A stretch of DNA of 64,000 nucleotides from NCBI GenBank assembly GCA_964448055.1, contig CAYUVB010000001.1, positions 40,091 to 104,090 on the forward strand, written 5' to 3'. Under the pieces are notes generated by a model. The model was not told the origin of the DNA. It ran no database searches and saw only the letters and a program-made list of their open reading frames with translations. Positions 9,102 through 18,238 of the stretch are shown here, piece by piece (within the stretch, counting starts at the first letter, position 1; each line of letters begins with the position of its first letter). Source of the stretch: WANQ01 sp964448055 (GTDB lineage: Archaea; Thermoproteota; Thermoprotei_A; Sulfolobales; WANQ01). The translations under genes were made by a program, and so were the position numbers.

Positions 9102-10448
9102 CTACTCCCCTACCAATCCCTCTACTGTTTTCAAGAATTCTTCAAATGCTTCTAGGAATTCATTTGCGTCTTTTAATGTATGTGTTGATGCTAGTAGTAG
9201 GTGGCTAGTATCTTCTGTTAGGAATACTATTCCTTTTAGCAGCATGTACTTGTGGAACACCTTATTTATCAATGGGTGTACCTTATTTTCATGAACTTCC
9301 CTTACATTCTTGGGCTTGTCTTTCATGAAATGTATCCCTATCATTGAGCCAGCACTGGTAATACTTACTGGTACTTTGGATCTCTGCCCTATGTCATCTA
9401 GTGCTGATGCCAGTTTACCACTAAGCCAATTTAAGTAATCATAGAATCCCGGCTTTTCTAGTATTTCTAATGTAGCATATCCAGCAATCATTGATACAGG
9501 ATTGCCTGCAAAAGTGCCGCCATGGAAGCTTCTCTTTTCTTTAGGCGTCTTAGTGTAATCTAATGTCTCCATAATTTCTCTTGTAGAAGCAAATGCACCT
9601 ATAGGGAATCCTCCACCAATGATTTTACCGAAGACCACTACGTCTGCTCTAATGCCATAGTACTCTTGTGCGCCTCCTAAACCCAATCTAAAACCTGTTA
9701 TTACTTCATCGAATATTAAGAGTGAACCATATTCATCACATAGCTCTCTTACTCTTTCAATGAATTCTTGTTCAGCCGGTATAACGCCTGCAGCACCTTG
9801 TACTGGTTCCATAATCACACCAGCTATGTCATTGCCGTGTTCACGGAATGTTTTCTCTAGCTCGTCTACATCGTTGAATTTAACAACGAGTGTATGTGCT
9901 ACAGCTTCTTCGGGTAAGCCTGCAGATCCAAGCCATGTACCTGGCTTAACAGCTACATGTAGTTGATCATAACCTCCATGCCATCCTCCTTCGAATTTCA
10001 CGATCTTTTTCCTTCCAGTATAGGCTCTTACAAGTCTTATGGCATACATGTTTGCCTCTGTTCCACTATTAGTAAAACGTATCATTTCTATGCTTGGTAC
10101 ATGTTTTATTATCTTCTCTGCAAGTTTTAGTGCATACTCGTGTTCAAATCCCCAGTGACTACCTTTGTCTAGTTGCTCCTTAACCTTAGACATTACTTGT
10201 TCATTAGCATGTCCTAGTATAAGTGCGCCATGACCCATCCAGTAATCTGTGTATTCGTTGCCATCAACATCACGTACCTTTGAACCCTTGGCTTCAATAA
10301 CATAGAATGGATAAGGCTCAAAGAATCGAATATGGTATGTAACGCCCATAGGGAGAAGGTTTCTAGCCTTACCGTATAGTTCTTGACTTTTTGGAGTCTT
10401 CTTCTTGTATTCAGACAAGAGCTTACCGTATAGCTCCTCAAGACCCAA
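9102..10448 (-). CDS. Class III aminotransferase, glutamate-1-semialdehyde aminomutase-like
   Basis: A PLP-dependent fold-type I aminotransferase of 448 residues. Visible motifs are NSGTEAN (127-133, phosphate binding), GGWHGGYD (154-161), DEVITGFR (247-254) and the PLP lysine K275 in FGKIIGGGFPIGAF. The overall pattern is closest to glutamate-1-semialdehyde 2,1-aminomutase, but such archaeal genes outside heme operons can be other amino mutases, racemases or transaminases. Translation probably starts at TTG 10448, preceded by GAGGT seven bases upstream. It leads the minus-strand group with the transpeptidase-like and oxidoreductase genes. Confidence 0.88.
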   Translation of the reverse strand: MGLEELYGKLLSEYKKKTPKSQELYGKARNLLPMGVTYHIRFFEPYPFYVIEAKGSKVRDVDGNEYTDYWMGHGALILGHANEQVMSKVKEQLDKGSHWGFEHEYALKLAEKIIKHVPSIEMIRFTNSGTEANMYAIRLVRAYTGRKKIVKFEGGWHGGYDQLHVAVKPGTWLGSAGLPEEAVAHTLVVKFNDVDELEKTFREHGNDIAGVIMEPVQGAAGVIPAEQEFIERVRELCDEYGSLLIFDEVITGFRLGLGGAQEYYGIRADVVVFGKIIGGGFPIGAFASTREIMETLDYTKTPKEKRSFHGGTFAGNPVSMIAGYATLEILEKPGFYDYLNWLSGKLASALDDIGQRSKVPVSITSAGSMIGIHFMKDKPKNVREVHENKVHPLINKVFHKYMLLKGIVFLTEDTSHLLLASTHTLKDANEFLEAFEEFLKTVEGLVGE

Positions 10449-10585
10449 GACTTAGACCTCGTGGAGTTTATTGGGATCAAGGTGTTCTGGGAGATAAGTA
10501 ATGCCTAACCACTAATATATGCTAATGAGTCATTACCATAAGGTTTTGATAGGCTACATACAATAATATTATACAAGGTGTAAGT

Positions 10586-11167
10586 GTGACTGCAAGGTCA
10601 ATAGATCCTCTTGAGAAGATAAGGAAATGGCTTCGAAGCGAACCCGCTGAATCATCATGGCATCCCGCAGATCAAGGATGGAAAACTATTATAGATGTAG
10701 ATGAGAGAACAGGGTTAAGGGTATTAAAAGCTAGAAGTAATAAACTACCTTTCGAGCTTTCAGCCTTCATTCTCCCAAGCGGTAAATGTATACGCTTAAC
10801 TGTTTCAAGTGGTGTTGAAACTGAAGGTATAGATAAGAGTTTAAGAGTTCTAATATATCGTGAACTACTTATACTTAATTCTATAGTGGAATTAGTTAAA
10901 TATGTTATTATTTCGCCTAAAGATACTCTTGCTGTAGCAGTAGATCTTGAAGTAAGCGCATTAGATGAAAACATATTTAGAGATAGCTTGCTTGCACTGT
11001 TTGCAGGCTTAATAGTTATGATAGAAAGATTAGGGTTAACTGAGCTATTAACTCCCACAGCTCGAGGTGCTTTAGCTAAAATTCATGAAAGTCTATTACG
11101 TGAGTACAGTATACCGTCGCCATTAGACTTTATATCTAGAGTACATGTACCTAAAGTAACAAGTTGA
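10586..11167 (+). CDS. Conserved hypothetical protein
   Basis: A 193-residue soluble protein without recognised domains. It begins DPLEKIRKWLRSEPAES, has an alternating strand region (ELSAFILPSGKCIRLTVSSG) and a long helical C-terminal half. The GTG start at 10586 is supported by AAGGTG a few bases upstream. It is divergent from the aminotransferase gene and 90 bases before an ABC transporter operon. Confidence 0.7.
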   Translation: MTARSIDPLEKIRKWLRSEPAESSWHPADQGWKTIIDVDERTGLRVLKARSNKLPFELSAFILPSGKCIRLTVSSGVETEGIDKSLRVLIYRELLILNSIVELVKYVIISPKDTLAVAVDLEVSALDENIFRDSLLALFAGLIVMIERLGLTELLTPTARGALAKIHESLLREYSIPSPLDFISRVHVPKVTS

Positions 11168-11257
11168 ATAGAAGAGTATTTATTCTACTATTTAAAGTAT
11201 TTAAAGCACAGTTAGCTAAGACAAGGAAATATTGGCTGTAGAGGCGCTGGCATAGCC

Positions 11258-12157
11258 TTGCCAATACTGGAGGCTCGAGGACTTGTAAAACGTTTTGGCA
11301 AAATCGTAGCGGTCGACAATTTGGATATAACCATAGGCAGAGGGGATATCATAGGTTTAATAGGCCCAAACGGTGCTGGTAAGACTACAACTATTAGATT
11401 ATGTCTTGGAATATTAAGAAGAGATAGAGGTATAGTTAAACTATTTGGATATGATCCATTCTATGAACCAAAATCTAGAGAGAGGGTAGGAGTAATATTT
11501 GAGAATCCTAGCTTTCCAGAGACAACTACAGTCGGGAAATTCTTATCGCACACTGCTAGGATTTACGGTGTAGGCATTGAAAGAGTAAGAGAAGTACTTA
11601 AGGTAACTGGTTTAGTAGAGAAACAATCTTCTTCCATAAAAACACTGAGTGCTGGGCAGAAACAAAGGCTTGCATTTGCTCATGCATTGATACACGAGCC
11701 TGAACTAATTATAACAGATGAGCCTACAAATAATCTTGATCCTCTAGGTAGAAGTGAAGTATTAGACTTATTATCAAATTTAAATAAAGATTATGGTATA
11801 ACCATACTTATATCATCTCATGTTCTCCCAGAGCTTTCAAGAATAATTAACCGTATTGCACTGATAAATAGAGGTAAGATAGTATTTCGGGGAAGTCCAT
11901 CCGAAATCGAGAATATGTTAAAGGAGAAAATTATTAGAATTAGGGTAAACGACATAGATAGGATGATTAAATTATTATCACAATATTTCGATAGGGTAGA
12001 GGTTAGAGGAGCAAGTGTCATAGTCTACACTGATAATCCTGGAGAAGTCTATCGTATTGTAGGAGAAATTATGATAAGGCATAGAGTAATGGTATATGGC
12101 GTTGAAAGTCTTGAGATACAACTAGAGGAACTCCTACGTAAAATTACTAGGAGTTGA
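11258..12157 (+). CDS. ABC transporter ATP-binding protein
   Basis: A 299-residue ATPase of the DRA/CcmA-like exporter group. Walker A is GPNGAGKTT (residues about 37-45), the signature is LSAGQKQRLAFAHAL, Walker B is LIITDEPTNNLDP and the switch His is in ILISSHVL. The C-terminal extension of about 80 residues is typical of multidrug or bacteriocin-type exporters with a separate permease. Start is TTG 11258. It overlaps or abuts the downstream permease gene, with which it forms a three-gene operon ending at 13538. Confidence 0.93.
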   Translation: MPILEARGLVKRFGKIVAVDNLDITIGRGDIIGLIGPNGAGKTTTIRLCLGILRRDRGIVKLFGYDPFYEPKSRERVGVIFENPSFPETTTVGKFLSHTARIYGVGIERVREVLKVTGLVEKQSSSIKTLSAGQKQRLAFAHALIHEPELIITDEPTNNLDPLGRSEVLDLLSNLNKDYGITILISSHVLPELSRIINRIALINRGKIVFRGSPSEIENMLKEKIIRIRVNDIDRMIKLLSQYFDRVEVRGASVIVYTDNPGEVYRIVGEIMIRHRVMVYGVESLEIQLEELLRKITRS

Positions 12158-12162
12158 AGAAC

Positions 12163-12900
12163 ATGGGTAGAGCATTAGCATTTCTATCAATGGAATTAGA
12201 GGATATAACACGTCCACCTATATATGATGCTTTATTAGTAGTATCTATGATTTTAGGAGGTCTCTATGCTTCTGTAATACCACGTATTAGTGCAATTAAA
12301 CTCGCAATAGATGTTACTAGCATACCCTTATTCATAGCAATAATATACCTTGCTATCAGAGGTTCAGCTGGTTTAGCATCTCTGGTATCAAATAATGTAT
12401 TTCAATTATATCTTACATATCCATTATCCAGAGGAATAATATTAATGGTGCTTCTCATAACACGTATACTATTACCATCAATTCTAATTGTAGGGGCTCC
12501 TTTACTTATAACAAGTATAATAATGTTTGGTATAGTATCTGAGAAGCCTCTTGAAGTGTTAATTGTATTCACTGGTAGAATCATATACTTGTACTTCATA
12601 GGAGTAATATTCATGTTAATAGCACTAGGTACGAAAAGAACAGCACTTGCAGGTGTATTATCCATCGTGTTTTACTTTGCATATACCTTCATAACAGGGA
12701 TAATGACAACATTATCACTTGTACTAGAATTACAAGTGTTTAGATATATTGCTCTCTCATTAATGTTTTCAGATACATTAAATAACTACGTAATAGGATT
12801 GAATGTGCCTTATTGGACACTAATACCTATACCACTAGCATCAATCATTCTAACAATTCTACTATACATATACTTTACAAGGAGGTTCGAGCCAACATGA
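12163..12900 (+). CDS. ABC transporter permease
   Basis: A 245-residue integral membrane protein with about six hydrophobic helices, matching ABC-2-type permeases paired with DRA-like ATPases. I place the start at ATG 12163, because AGGAG at 12149-12153 sits at good spacing; a TTG at 12154 in the same frame overlaps the ATPase stop and is less likely. The next gene starts inside its stop codon (ATGA). Confidence 0.82.
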   Translation: MGRALAFLSMELEDITRPPIYDALLVVSMILGGLYASVIPRISAIKLAIDVTSIPLFIAIIYLAIRGSAGLASLVSNNVFQLYLTYPLSRGIILMVLLITRILLPSILIVGAPLLITSIIMFGIVSEKPLEVLIVFTGRIIYLYFIGVIFMLIALGTKRTALAGVLSIVFYFAYTFITGIMTTLSLVLELQVFRYIALSLMFSDTLNNYVIGLNVPYWTLIPIPLASIILTILLYIYFTRRFEPT

Positions 12901-13538
12901 TAAATATATTTAAAGAAATGTCATGGTTTCATAGAACATGTATTTGGATAGGCGTTGCATTGATAATACTTGTATTTCTAGGCACAAGTATTAGGGCAAG
13001 TCAAGCAACTAATATAGAATTATCACCTTTAAACATATTTAATAATGGTAGTATAATTATAGCAGCTACTGGAGGTGAAGGTCTACTAAGTGTAAAGATC
13101 CATGGAGGAACATACGAGGTATACGAGTACTCCATTGAAGACGTTGATGCCACTAGGTTCATATTAAACATATCGATGGAGCAACCAATAGTTATCGAGG
13201 CTGACACGGATGTATTCTCTGGTACAACAATAATAGCGGCATCATTCAACTACTACGTTAAGGATTTATTTGAGCAACTGGATAGTAAGGGAAAACATCT
13301 AGGATTAATAGAGCTGGGTCAAAACAAGGAATGGATATATAATAAACATGTGGTTCTAGGGAAATTATTAGCATTATACATAGAAATCTATAATAGGACA
13401 AATACTAATATAGAGATAACATTTCATCCTATAATTTTAGGCATTACTGGACCCGAAGCAACGATAGCGTTAGGTGCGATATTAATACTGATTCCATTAA
13501 CACATACTCTATTTACTAAACGTGCAGCTAAGCAATGA
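12897..13538 (+). CDS. Membrane-anchored protein of ABC exporter operon
   Basis: A 213-residue protein with one hydrophobic helix near each end (about residues 12-29 and 187-206) and an approximately 160-residue domain between them, likely outside the membrane. The ATG at 12897 overlaps the permease stop by four bases (ATGA); a longer frame back to 12813 would lie inside the permease and is rejected. The topology suggests an accessory or substrate-receiving subunit of the exporter. No sequence family is recognised. Confidence 0.75.
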   Translation: MINIFKEMSWFHRTCIWIGVALIILVFLGTSIRASQATNIELSPLNIFNNGSIIIAATGGEGLLSVKIHGGTYEVYEYSIEDVDATRFILNISMEQPIVIEADTDVFSGTTIIAASFNYYVKDLFEQLDSKGKHLGLIELGQNKEWIYNKHVVLGKLLALYIEIYNRTNTNIEITFHPIILGITGPEATIALGAILILIPLTHTLFTKRAAKQ

Positions 13539-13728
13539 GGTCATTAGACCCTCCATATTTCTATACTTGATGAAGTAGTGCAATATAATTAAGATAAAGT
13601 TGATAGAAATAGTGTGAATACCATATCCAATACAATTCCAATACTATTCATGTATTATGTGTATTAGGGCTAGGTTTTATAGTTTAAACTTTAATCTAGT
13701 CACAATGTATTGGGGGACTGACGGCTCT

Positions 13729-14424
13729 ATGGGTATTGAGCATAAGCGTAGAGTTGAAGCATATATATCGAATGTTGAGCAAGCCTTAGAGAACATCAAG
13801 GTAATTGACGAAAAAGCACGGCAAATAGTAGAGCTTGCCAGGAATTATCTAGATGACTCAAGATACTACCTTGAAAAAGGTGATGTTTTTACATCCTTAG
13901 CCTGTATCGCTTATGCTGAAGGATTACTTGACACTCTTGCTAGGTTGGGACTAGTAGAATTGTCTTGGAAACCATTGAGTAGTTTGATGAGTAGACCTAG
14001 AGTCCTAGTAGCAGGTACTTTTGAAATAATCCATCCAGGACACATAGAGTTATTACATAAAGCTTGGGAAAAAGGCAGAGTGTATGTAATTGTTTCACGA
14101 GACGTTAATGCAGAGAAGTTTAAGAAAAGGAAAATAATTATACCGGAGGATCAAAGACTTAATGTTGTTTCAGCAATAAAGTATGTACATAAAGCTATTC
14201 TAGGCGATGAGAATGATATACTTAAGCCTTTAGAGGTGATTAAGCCAGACATAATTCTCTTAGGACCGGATCAAGGGGTTAATGAAGACTGGCTTAAACA
14301 AGAATTACGTAAACGTGGAATAAATGCTAAAGTTGAAAGACTTGAAAGCAAAGTAGAGTGTCCATTATGTAGTACTAGTAAGATCATTGAGAAAATAGCT
14401 AATATGAAGTGTAGGGAAAACTAG
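13729..14424 (+). CDS. DUF357 domain fused to cytidylyltransferase domain (RibL-like)
   Basis: A two-domain protein of 231 residues. The first 75 residues match the archaeal helical DUF357 domain (RRVEAYISNVEQALENI, and AYAEGLLDTLARLG). The second is a nucleotidyltransferase with RVLVAGTFEIIHPGHIELL, where HPGH (about 102-105) is the nucleotide-binding signature, as in archaeal FAD synthetase RibL and glycerol-3-phosphate cytidylyltransferases. A Cys pair near the C terminus (VECPLCS) recalls RibL. The start is chosen at ATG 13729, where the DUF357 domain begins and a TATA-like TTTAAACTTTAA lies at about 13682-13693; the frame is open back to 13657. FAD synthesis is likely but unproven. Confidence 0.85.
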   Translation: MGIEHKRRVEAYISNVEQALENIKVIDEKARQIVELARNYLDDSRYYLEKGDVFTSLACIAYAEGLLDTLARLGLVELSWKPLSSLMSRPRVLVAGTFEIIHPGHIELLHKAWEKGRVYVIVSRDVNAEKFKKRKIIIPEDQRLNVVSAIKYVHKAILGDENDILKPLEVIKPDIILLGPDQGVNEDWLKQELRKRGINAKVERLESKVECPLCSTSKIIEKIANMKCREN

Positions 14425-15368
14425 CTTTCACCTATCAAGTCTCCTAGTATAAGTGGGATTACTATCGTTGCATCACCATAAACTACAACATGCTTACTAG
14501 TAGGTTTCAATTTTCCCCAACTAATAGCTTCTCTAGGATGAGCACCACTTAAACTACCATCATATTCTACAGCTGTTGTTATGTAGACTACATAGTCTAG
14601 TCCATCCATGAATTGGCTCCACCATATTACATGATGTTTACTAATACCACCGCCTACTATTAATGCAGTACTTTTACCCTTATTCGTAAAGACTATTTCG
14701 GCGAGCCTAGACATATCCTTGAAGTAATCTATCTTGAATCTATGAAGCTGGCTGTAAGTGAACAAGGCTGTACCAAAAGCACCATCAGGCCATCCTGGGA
14801 CAAATACCGGTACTTTCTTCTCGTATGCGGCTCTAAGTATAGAGTTTTCATCATCTATTCTTGCCCCTATCTCCCATAATAACTCGTAAACACTCCATTC
14901 TTCTCTCTTTTGTGTAACTTCATCCAGTATTTGGTGAACAGCTTTTTCGATTGTAGGACCATAGCTTTCTACAGGTACGTAAATATTCCCTAGTCTATGT
15001 ATGTCTAATTTTCTTAAGAAACCATCATCGGCTTCAAAGAACCCCTTATAGTACTTCGCCTTAAACCCTCTAGCAATATCATGGTCTATTGCGCCACATG
15101 TTGTGACAACGACATTAAATAACCCTTTACGTATAGCTTGTGCAAAAATCCCTCGAAGACCAGTTGCAATAAGATTTCCAGTAAATGAAATAAATCTTAC
15201 ATTGCTTTCCTTTAATCCTTCACTTAATATGTTTATAGCTCTTACAATATGATTGGCCATGAACCCATGAATATTACTGTATATTTTAATTAATTCCTTC
15301 AATGTTATATTGCTATATACTTTTACATCCTTAACCGGCTCTTTTAATAATTCCTCCCTACTTCTCAA
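14421..15368 (-). CDS. dys: Deoxyhypusine synthase
   Basis: Transfers the aminobutyl group of spermidine to a lysine of translation factor aIF5A, using NAD. The 315-residue protein carries the catalytic lysine K244 in GGGISKHHVIWW and the spermidine-site stretch VPVFVPGWPDGAFG; TTAVEYDGSLSGA near the end is also diagnostic. Start is TTG 15368. It converges on the DUF357 fusion gene with a four-base overlap and is divergent from sufC. Confidence 0.95.
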   Translation of the reverse strand: MRSREELLKEPVKDVKVYSNITLKELIKIYSNIHGFMANHIVRAINILSEGLKESNVRFISFTGNLIATGLRGIFAQAIRKGLFNVVVTTCGAIDHDIARGFKAKYYKGFFEADDGFLRKLDIHRLGNIYVPVESYGPTIEKAVHQILDEVTQKREEWSVYELLWEIGARIDDENSILRAAYEKKVPVFVPGWPDGAFGTALFTYSQLHRFKIDYFKDMSRLAEIVFTNKGKSTALIVGGGISKHHVIWWSQFMDGLDYVVYITTAVEYDGSLSGAHPREAISWGKLKPTSKHVVVYGDATIVIPLILGDLIGES

Positions 15369-15425
15369 GTCTAGTTATCACCCATGATGGAATGATGTGT
15401 TAGGGTTTATTAGACTGTCTTAGTA

Positions 15426-16196
15426 ATGAGTAGTGATGAGGCGTCTTTAACGGTGTTATTGCTGGAGGTTAAGGGTTTAGAAGTAGAGGTATCCGGTAGA
15501 AGGGTTCTAAAGGGGGTCAACTTAAGGGTAGGTGAAGGAGAAGTACATGTTATAATGGGACCTAATGCTACTGGTAAATCAACATTACTCGCTAGCATAA
15601 TGGGCCTTAGGAAGTACCGTGTAGTTAATGGTAAAATATTATTCATGGGTAAAGATATAACTGATAAACCATCTTATGAGAGAGCTAAGATGGGTATAGC
15701 GTTAGGTCACCAAATACCACCAAGTGTTAAAGGGTTAAGGGTTAAAGATATTGTTTCAGCTATGTTATCTAAATATCATTGTAGTGACGAGACATTACTT
15801 GCCAAGATTCTCTCAGTAGACTATTTAATGGACAGATACTTGTTTGTAGGATTTAGTGGTGGTGAGAGGAAGAGACTTGAATTATATCTAACTCTGCTAC
15901 AAAAACCTAGATTAGCAATGTTAGATGAACCTGATAGTGGTGTAGATGTTGATAGCATTGATAAGATAGTTTCAGCTATAAAGATACTATCTGATAAAGG
16001 GGCATCTGTACTTTTAGTTACACATACTGGTCATATTCTATCAAAACTTATGCAAAAACATAGGATAGATGTTGCACACTTAATGATTGATGGAAAAATA
16101 GTTTTCTCAGGTATACCTGATGAAGTTATAGCAATGGTATTTAAGTATGGATATCGTAAAGCAGTAGAGAAATTAGTAGGAGGCGTTATTCAATGA
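15426..16196 (+). CDS. sufC: Fe-S cluster assembly ATPase SufC
   Basis: ABC-type ATPase of the SUF iron-sulfur cluster assembly scaffold. Walker A GPNATGKST is at residues 45-53, the signature is FSGGERKRLEL, and Walker B MLDEPDSGVDVDSI has the SufC-type acidic run. It overlaps the sufB-like gene by four bases (ATGA), so both are made from one message. At 256 residues the length is normal. No sufS or sufE is nearby, as is common in archaea. Confidence 0.95.
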   Translation: MSSDEASLTVLLLEVKGLEVEVSGRRVLKGVNLRVGEGEVHVIMGPNATGKSTLLASIMGLRKYRVVNGKILFMGKDITDKPSYERAKMGIALGHQIPPSVKGLRVKDIVSAMLSKYHCSDETLLAKILSVDYLMDRYLFVGFSGGERKRLELYLTLLQKPRLAMLDEPDSGVDVDSIDKIVSAIKILSDKGASVLLVTHTGHILSKLMQKHRIDVAHLMIDGKIVFSGIPDEVIAMVFKYGYRKAVEKLVGGVIQ

Positions 16197-17413
16197 GTCT
16201 TAAAGAAAAGGCTATAAAAGCATTATCTAAGAAGGCTAAGTATGGCCCCGATATAAGCTTAGAGGATTATATAATTGAGATGCATGAACCAAGTGTTTCT
16301 GAGGAGGAAGTACTTGAGAAGATAAGAGAGCCTGCCAGTAGACTTGGTATGAGCAATAAAGAATTAAGCCAAGCTAGTTATATACAAGTCAACGAGTTAA
16401 TTCTCCATCGTGCATTAATAGAAGGACTTAGAAAACAAGGAGTAATAGTGATGAGCACAGGTGAAGCACTAAGAAAGATACCATGGGTTAAAGAATATTA
16501 TTGGAAGAATGTTGATGTATCACAGGATAAGTATACTGCTGCAGTAGAACTATATGGTAAGAGGCAAGGCTACTTCATATATGTTCCACCAGGAGTCAAG
16601 GTAAAATATCCCATATACACTTGTCTCCTAATAACAGATAATAGACAAGCACAATTAGTCCATAACATAGTGATAGTTGATGAAGGAGCTGAACTGAATT
16701 TAGTAACAGGCTGTGCTACTGGACATAGGGTTAAGACAGCACTACATATAGGTGTATCAGAGTTCTATGTCAAGAAGAATGCTAAACTATCATTTGCTAT
16801 GATACATGCCTGGGGCAGCGGTATTCACGTTAGACCTAGAACTAGTGTAAGGGTCTGGGAGGGAGGAGAATATATTAGCTATTACTTGATATACAGTGAT
16901 GTAGCTAGTATTCAACAGTATCCATCAGTAAGATTAAGTCGTAAAGCAAAACTTCATACAGCCTCAATTATAGTTGGCTCAGGTAACTCCATATACGATG
17001 TAGGCTCAGAAGCAGTACTTGAAGATGAGGAAGCCAGTGCTGAAATAATCTCAAGAGTTGTCGCTAAAGATGAAGCATGGGTTGCAGCTAGAGCACATAT
17101 AATGGCGTACCATGGTGCTACGCGTGGTCACATAGAGTGCTTAGGGCTGCCATTATCAAGTAAGGCAACCATTAAGGCTTTACCGGAACTAGAAACCCAT
17201 GTTGAAGGAGCAGAACTTACACATGAAGCAGCTATAGGCAAGATAGCTGAGGAGGAAATAGAGTACTTGATGTCACGTGGATTCACAGAGGATGAAGCAC
17301 GTGCATTAATACTACGTGGATTCCTAAGGGTAGACATGCCTGGTCTACCACTCACTATACGCAAGACGATAGACCATGTAGCTCGTATGCTTGCTGAAAG
17401 AGCTACTGGTTAA
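16193..17413 (+). CDS. sufB: Fe-S cluster scaffold protein SufB/SufD
   Basis: A 406-residue beta-helix scaffold that builds iron-sulfur clusters with SufC. It shows the family features YFIYVPPGVKVKYPI, IVDEGAELNLVTGC, the repeat-rich central region, and the C-terminal GKIAEEEIEYLMSRGFTEDEA helix followed by ARALILRGFL. Only one SufB/D protein is encoded here, suggesting a SufB2C2-type minimal complex unless a paralogue lies elsewhere. Confidence 0.93.
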   Translation: MSLKEKAIKALSKKAKYGPDISLEDYIIEMHEPSVSEEEVLEKIREPASRLGMSNKELSQASYIQVNELILHRALIEGLRKQGVIVMSTGEALRKIPWVKEYYWKNVDVSQDKYTAAVELYGKRQGYFIYVPPGVKVKYPIYTCLLITDNRQAQLVHNIVIVDEGAELNLVTGCATGHRVKTALHIGVSEFYVKKNAKLSFAMIHAWGSGIHVRPRTSVRVWEGGEYISYYLIYSDVASIQQYPSVRLSRKAKLHTASIIVGSGNSIYDVGSEAVLEDEEASAEIISRVVAKDEAWVAARAHIMAYHGATRGHIECLGLPLSSKATIKALPELETHVEGAELTHEAAIGKIAEEEIEYLMSRGFTEDEARALILRGFLRVDMPGLPLTIRKTIDHVARMLAERATG

Positions 17414-17416
17414 ATC

Positions 17417-17968
17417 TTAACCAAAAACTATCTTTGACAGAAGCAATGCGGATGCAGTAATACAGCGATAACCTCTATCCCTTAGATCATCACCTAACTT
17501 TGGCTCAGGTACACCACTTGCTTCAGCAAATCTTCTAAACGCTGTGCAGACGTCTTCTACGCCAACATTATCTATGTAGCCTTCATCGAATTCCTCCTTA
17601 TAGATGAGTATTTTGCCTAATATCTCAAATAATTCGTCTTCACCCAATGATTCAATGATGGCTCCTTTATCTTTAGGTTTTATCTCTTCGTGCCATTTAA
17701 TTAGATCAGGATAGTAGGGTAGCGGATGTAGTAGGTATATGTACTTGTTGACAAGGTTTTCTAGTAATAATCTTACATCGCCTACATCTTCTCCTAGTCC
17801 TTCAAGTACGCTCACTACGGAGAATGTGTATACTATGTCCTCTAATAGGCTTGTATCCCATTCCCTCTCATACTCTTTAGCTAATTCTACACTTGGTGAT
17901 GTTATTTGACTTGAAGGTTGGATTTCACTAATAGCCGTGTTAATCATGTATATGTCTGAAGCATTCAC
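17417..17968 (-). CDS. Conserved hypothetical protein
   Basis: A 183-residue, mainly helical and acidic soluble protein without recognised domain. It converges tightly on sufB (three bases between stops). A TATA box reads TATTTATA on the minus strand at 18011-18018, which would give a leader of about 20 bases. A perfect 10-base palindrome lies just upstream of that TATA box. Function unknown. Confidence 0.7.
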   Translation of the reverse strand: MNASDIYMINTAISEIQPSSQITSPSVELAKEYEREWDTSLLEDIVYTFSVVSVLEGLGEDVGDVRLLLENLVNKYIYLLHPLPYYPDLIKWHEEIKPKDKGAIIESLGEDELFEILGKILIYKEEFDEGYIDNVGVEDVCTAFRRFAEASGVPEPKLGDDLRDRGYRCITASALLLSKIVFG

Positions 17969-18010
17969 GCTTGCTCCACCACCGCATAAGACCTAGAGAC
18001 CATGTAACGG

Positions 18011-18029
18011 TATAAATACTGGGCGCCCA
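18011..18029 (-). promoter_or_regulatory. TATA box with adjacent 10-bp palindrome
   Basis: TATAAATA at 18011-18018 (TATTTATA on the minus strand) is well placed for the gene starting at 17968. Two bases away is the perfect palindrome TGGGCGCCCA (18020-18029), unusually GC-rich here. It occupies the position of the BRE on the minus strand and could be a regulator site. The TATA sequence also reads acceptably on the plus strand. Confidence 0.4.
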
Positions 18030-18109
18030 ATAATACTGTGGTAATCCTTTAATCATAGATGTAGAATACTACTTCGTAGTAAACGAGGTTGTAAATGTTC
18101 AGAAGGGGC

Positions 18110-18178
18110 GGACTATTCGTCATCGCTCTACGTCTTCTCGGCTATATCGCTGGCGTAGTCATCATTCTCAGATAGTCC
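18110..18178. ncRNA. Structured RNA candidate, class unclear
   Basis: A 69-base segment folds into an outer stem GGACTAT/ATAGTCC (18110-18116 with 18172-18178) and an inner stem (18128-18134 with 18152-18158, one G-U). Between them are internal loops of 11 and 13 bases, both containing TCATC on the plus strand. On the minus strand these loops read CTGA, ATGATGA and GCGATGA, which resemble box D, C and C' elements that form kink-turns. The segment is GC-rich compared with its surroundings. It could be a box C/D RNA on the minus strand or an mvk leader element on the plus strand. Confidence 0.35.
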
Positions 18179-18238
18179 TAGATGGATATAGTCTTATAGC
18201 CCTATCTATTTATCGCTGATACACTAGAGGTTAACTAG

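Noticed and set aside
12813..12896. Longer N terminus for the third ABC operon protein
   Set aside because: The extension lies inside the permease coding region and lacks a start signal; the ATG at 12897 overlaps the permease stop in the usual ATGA manner.
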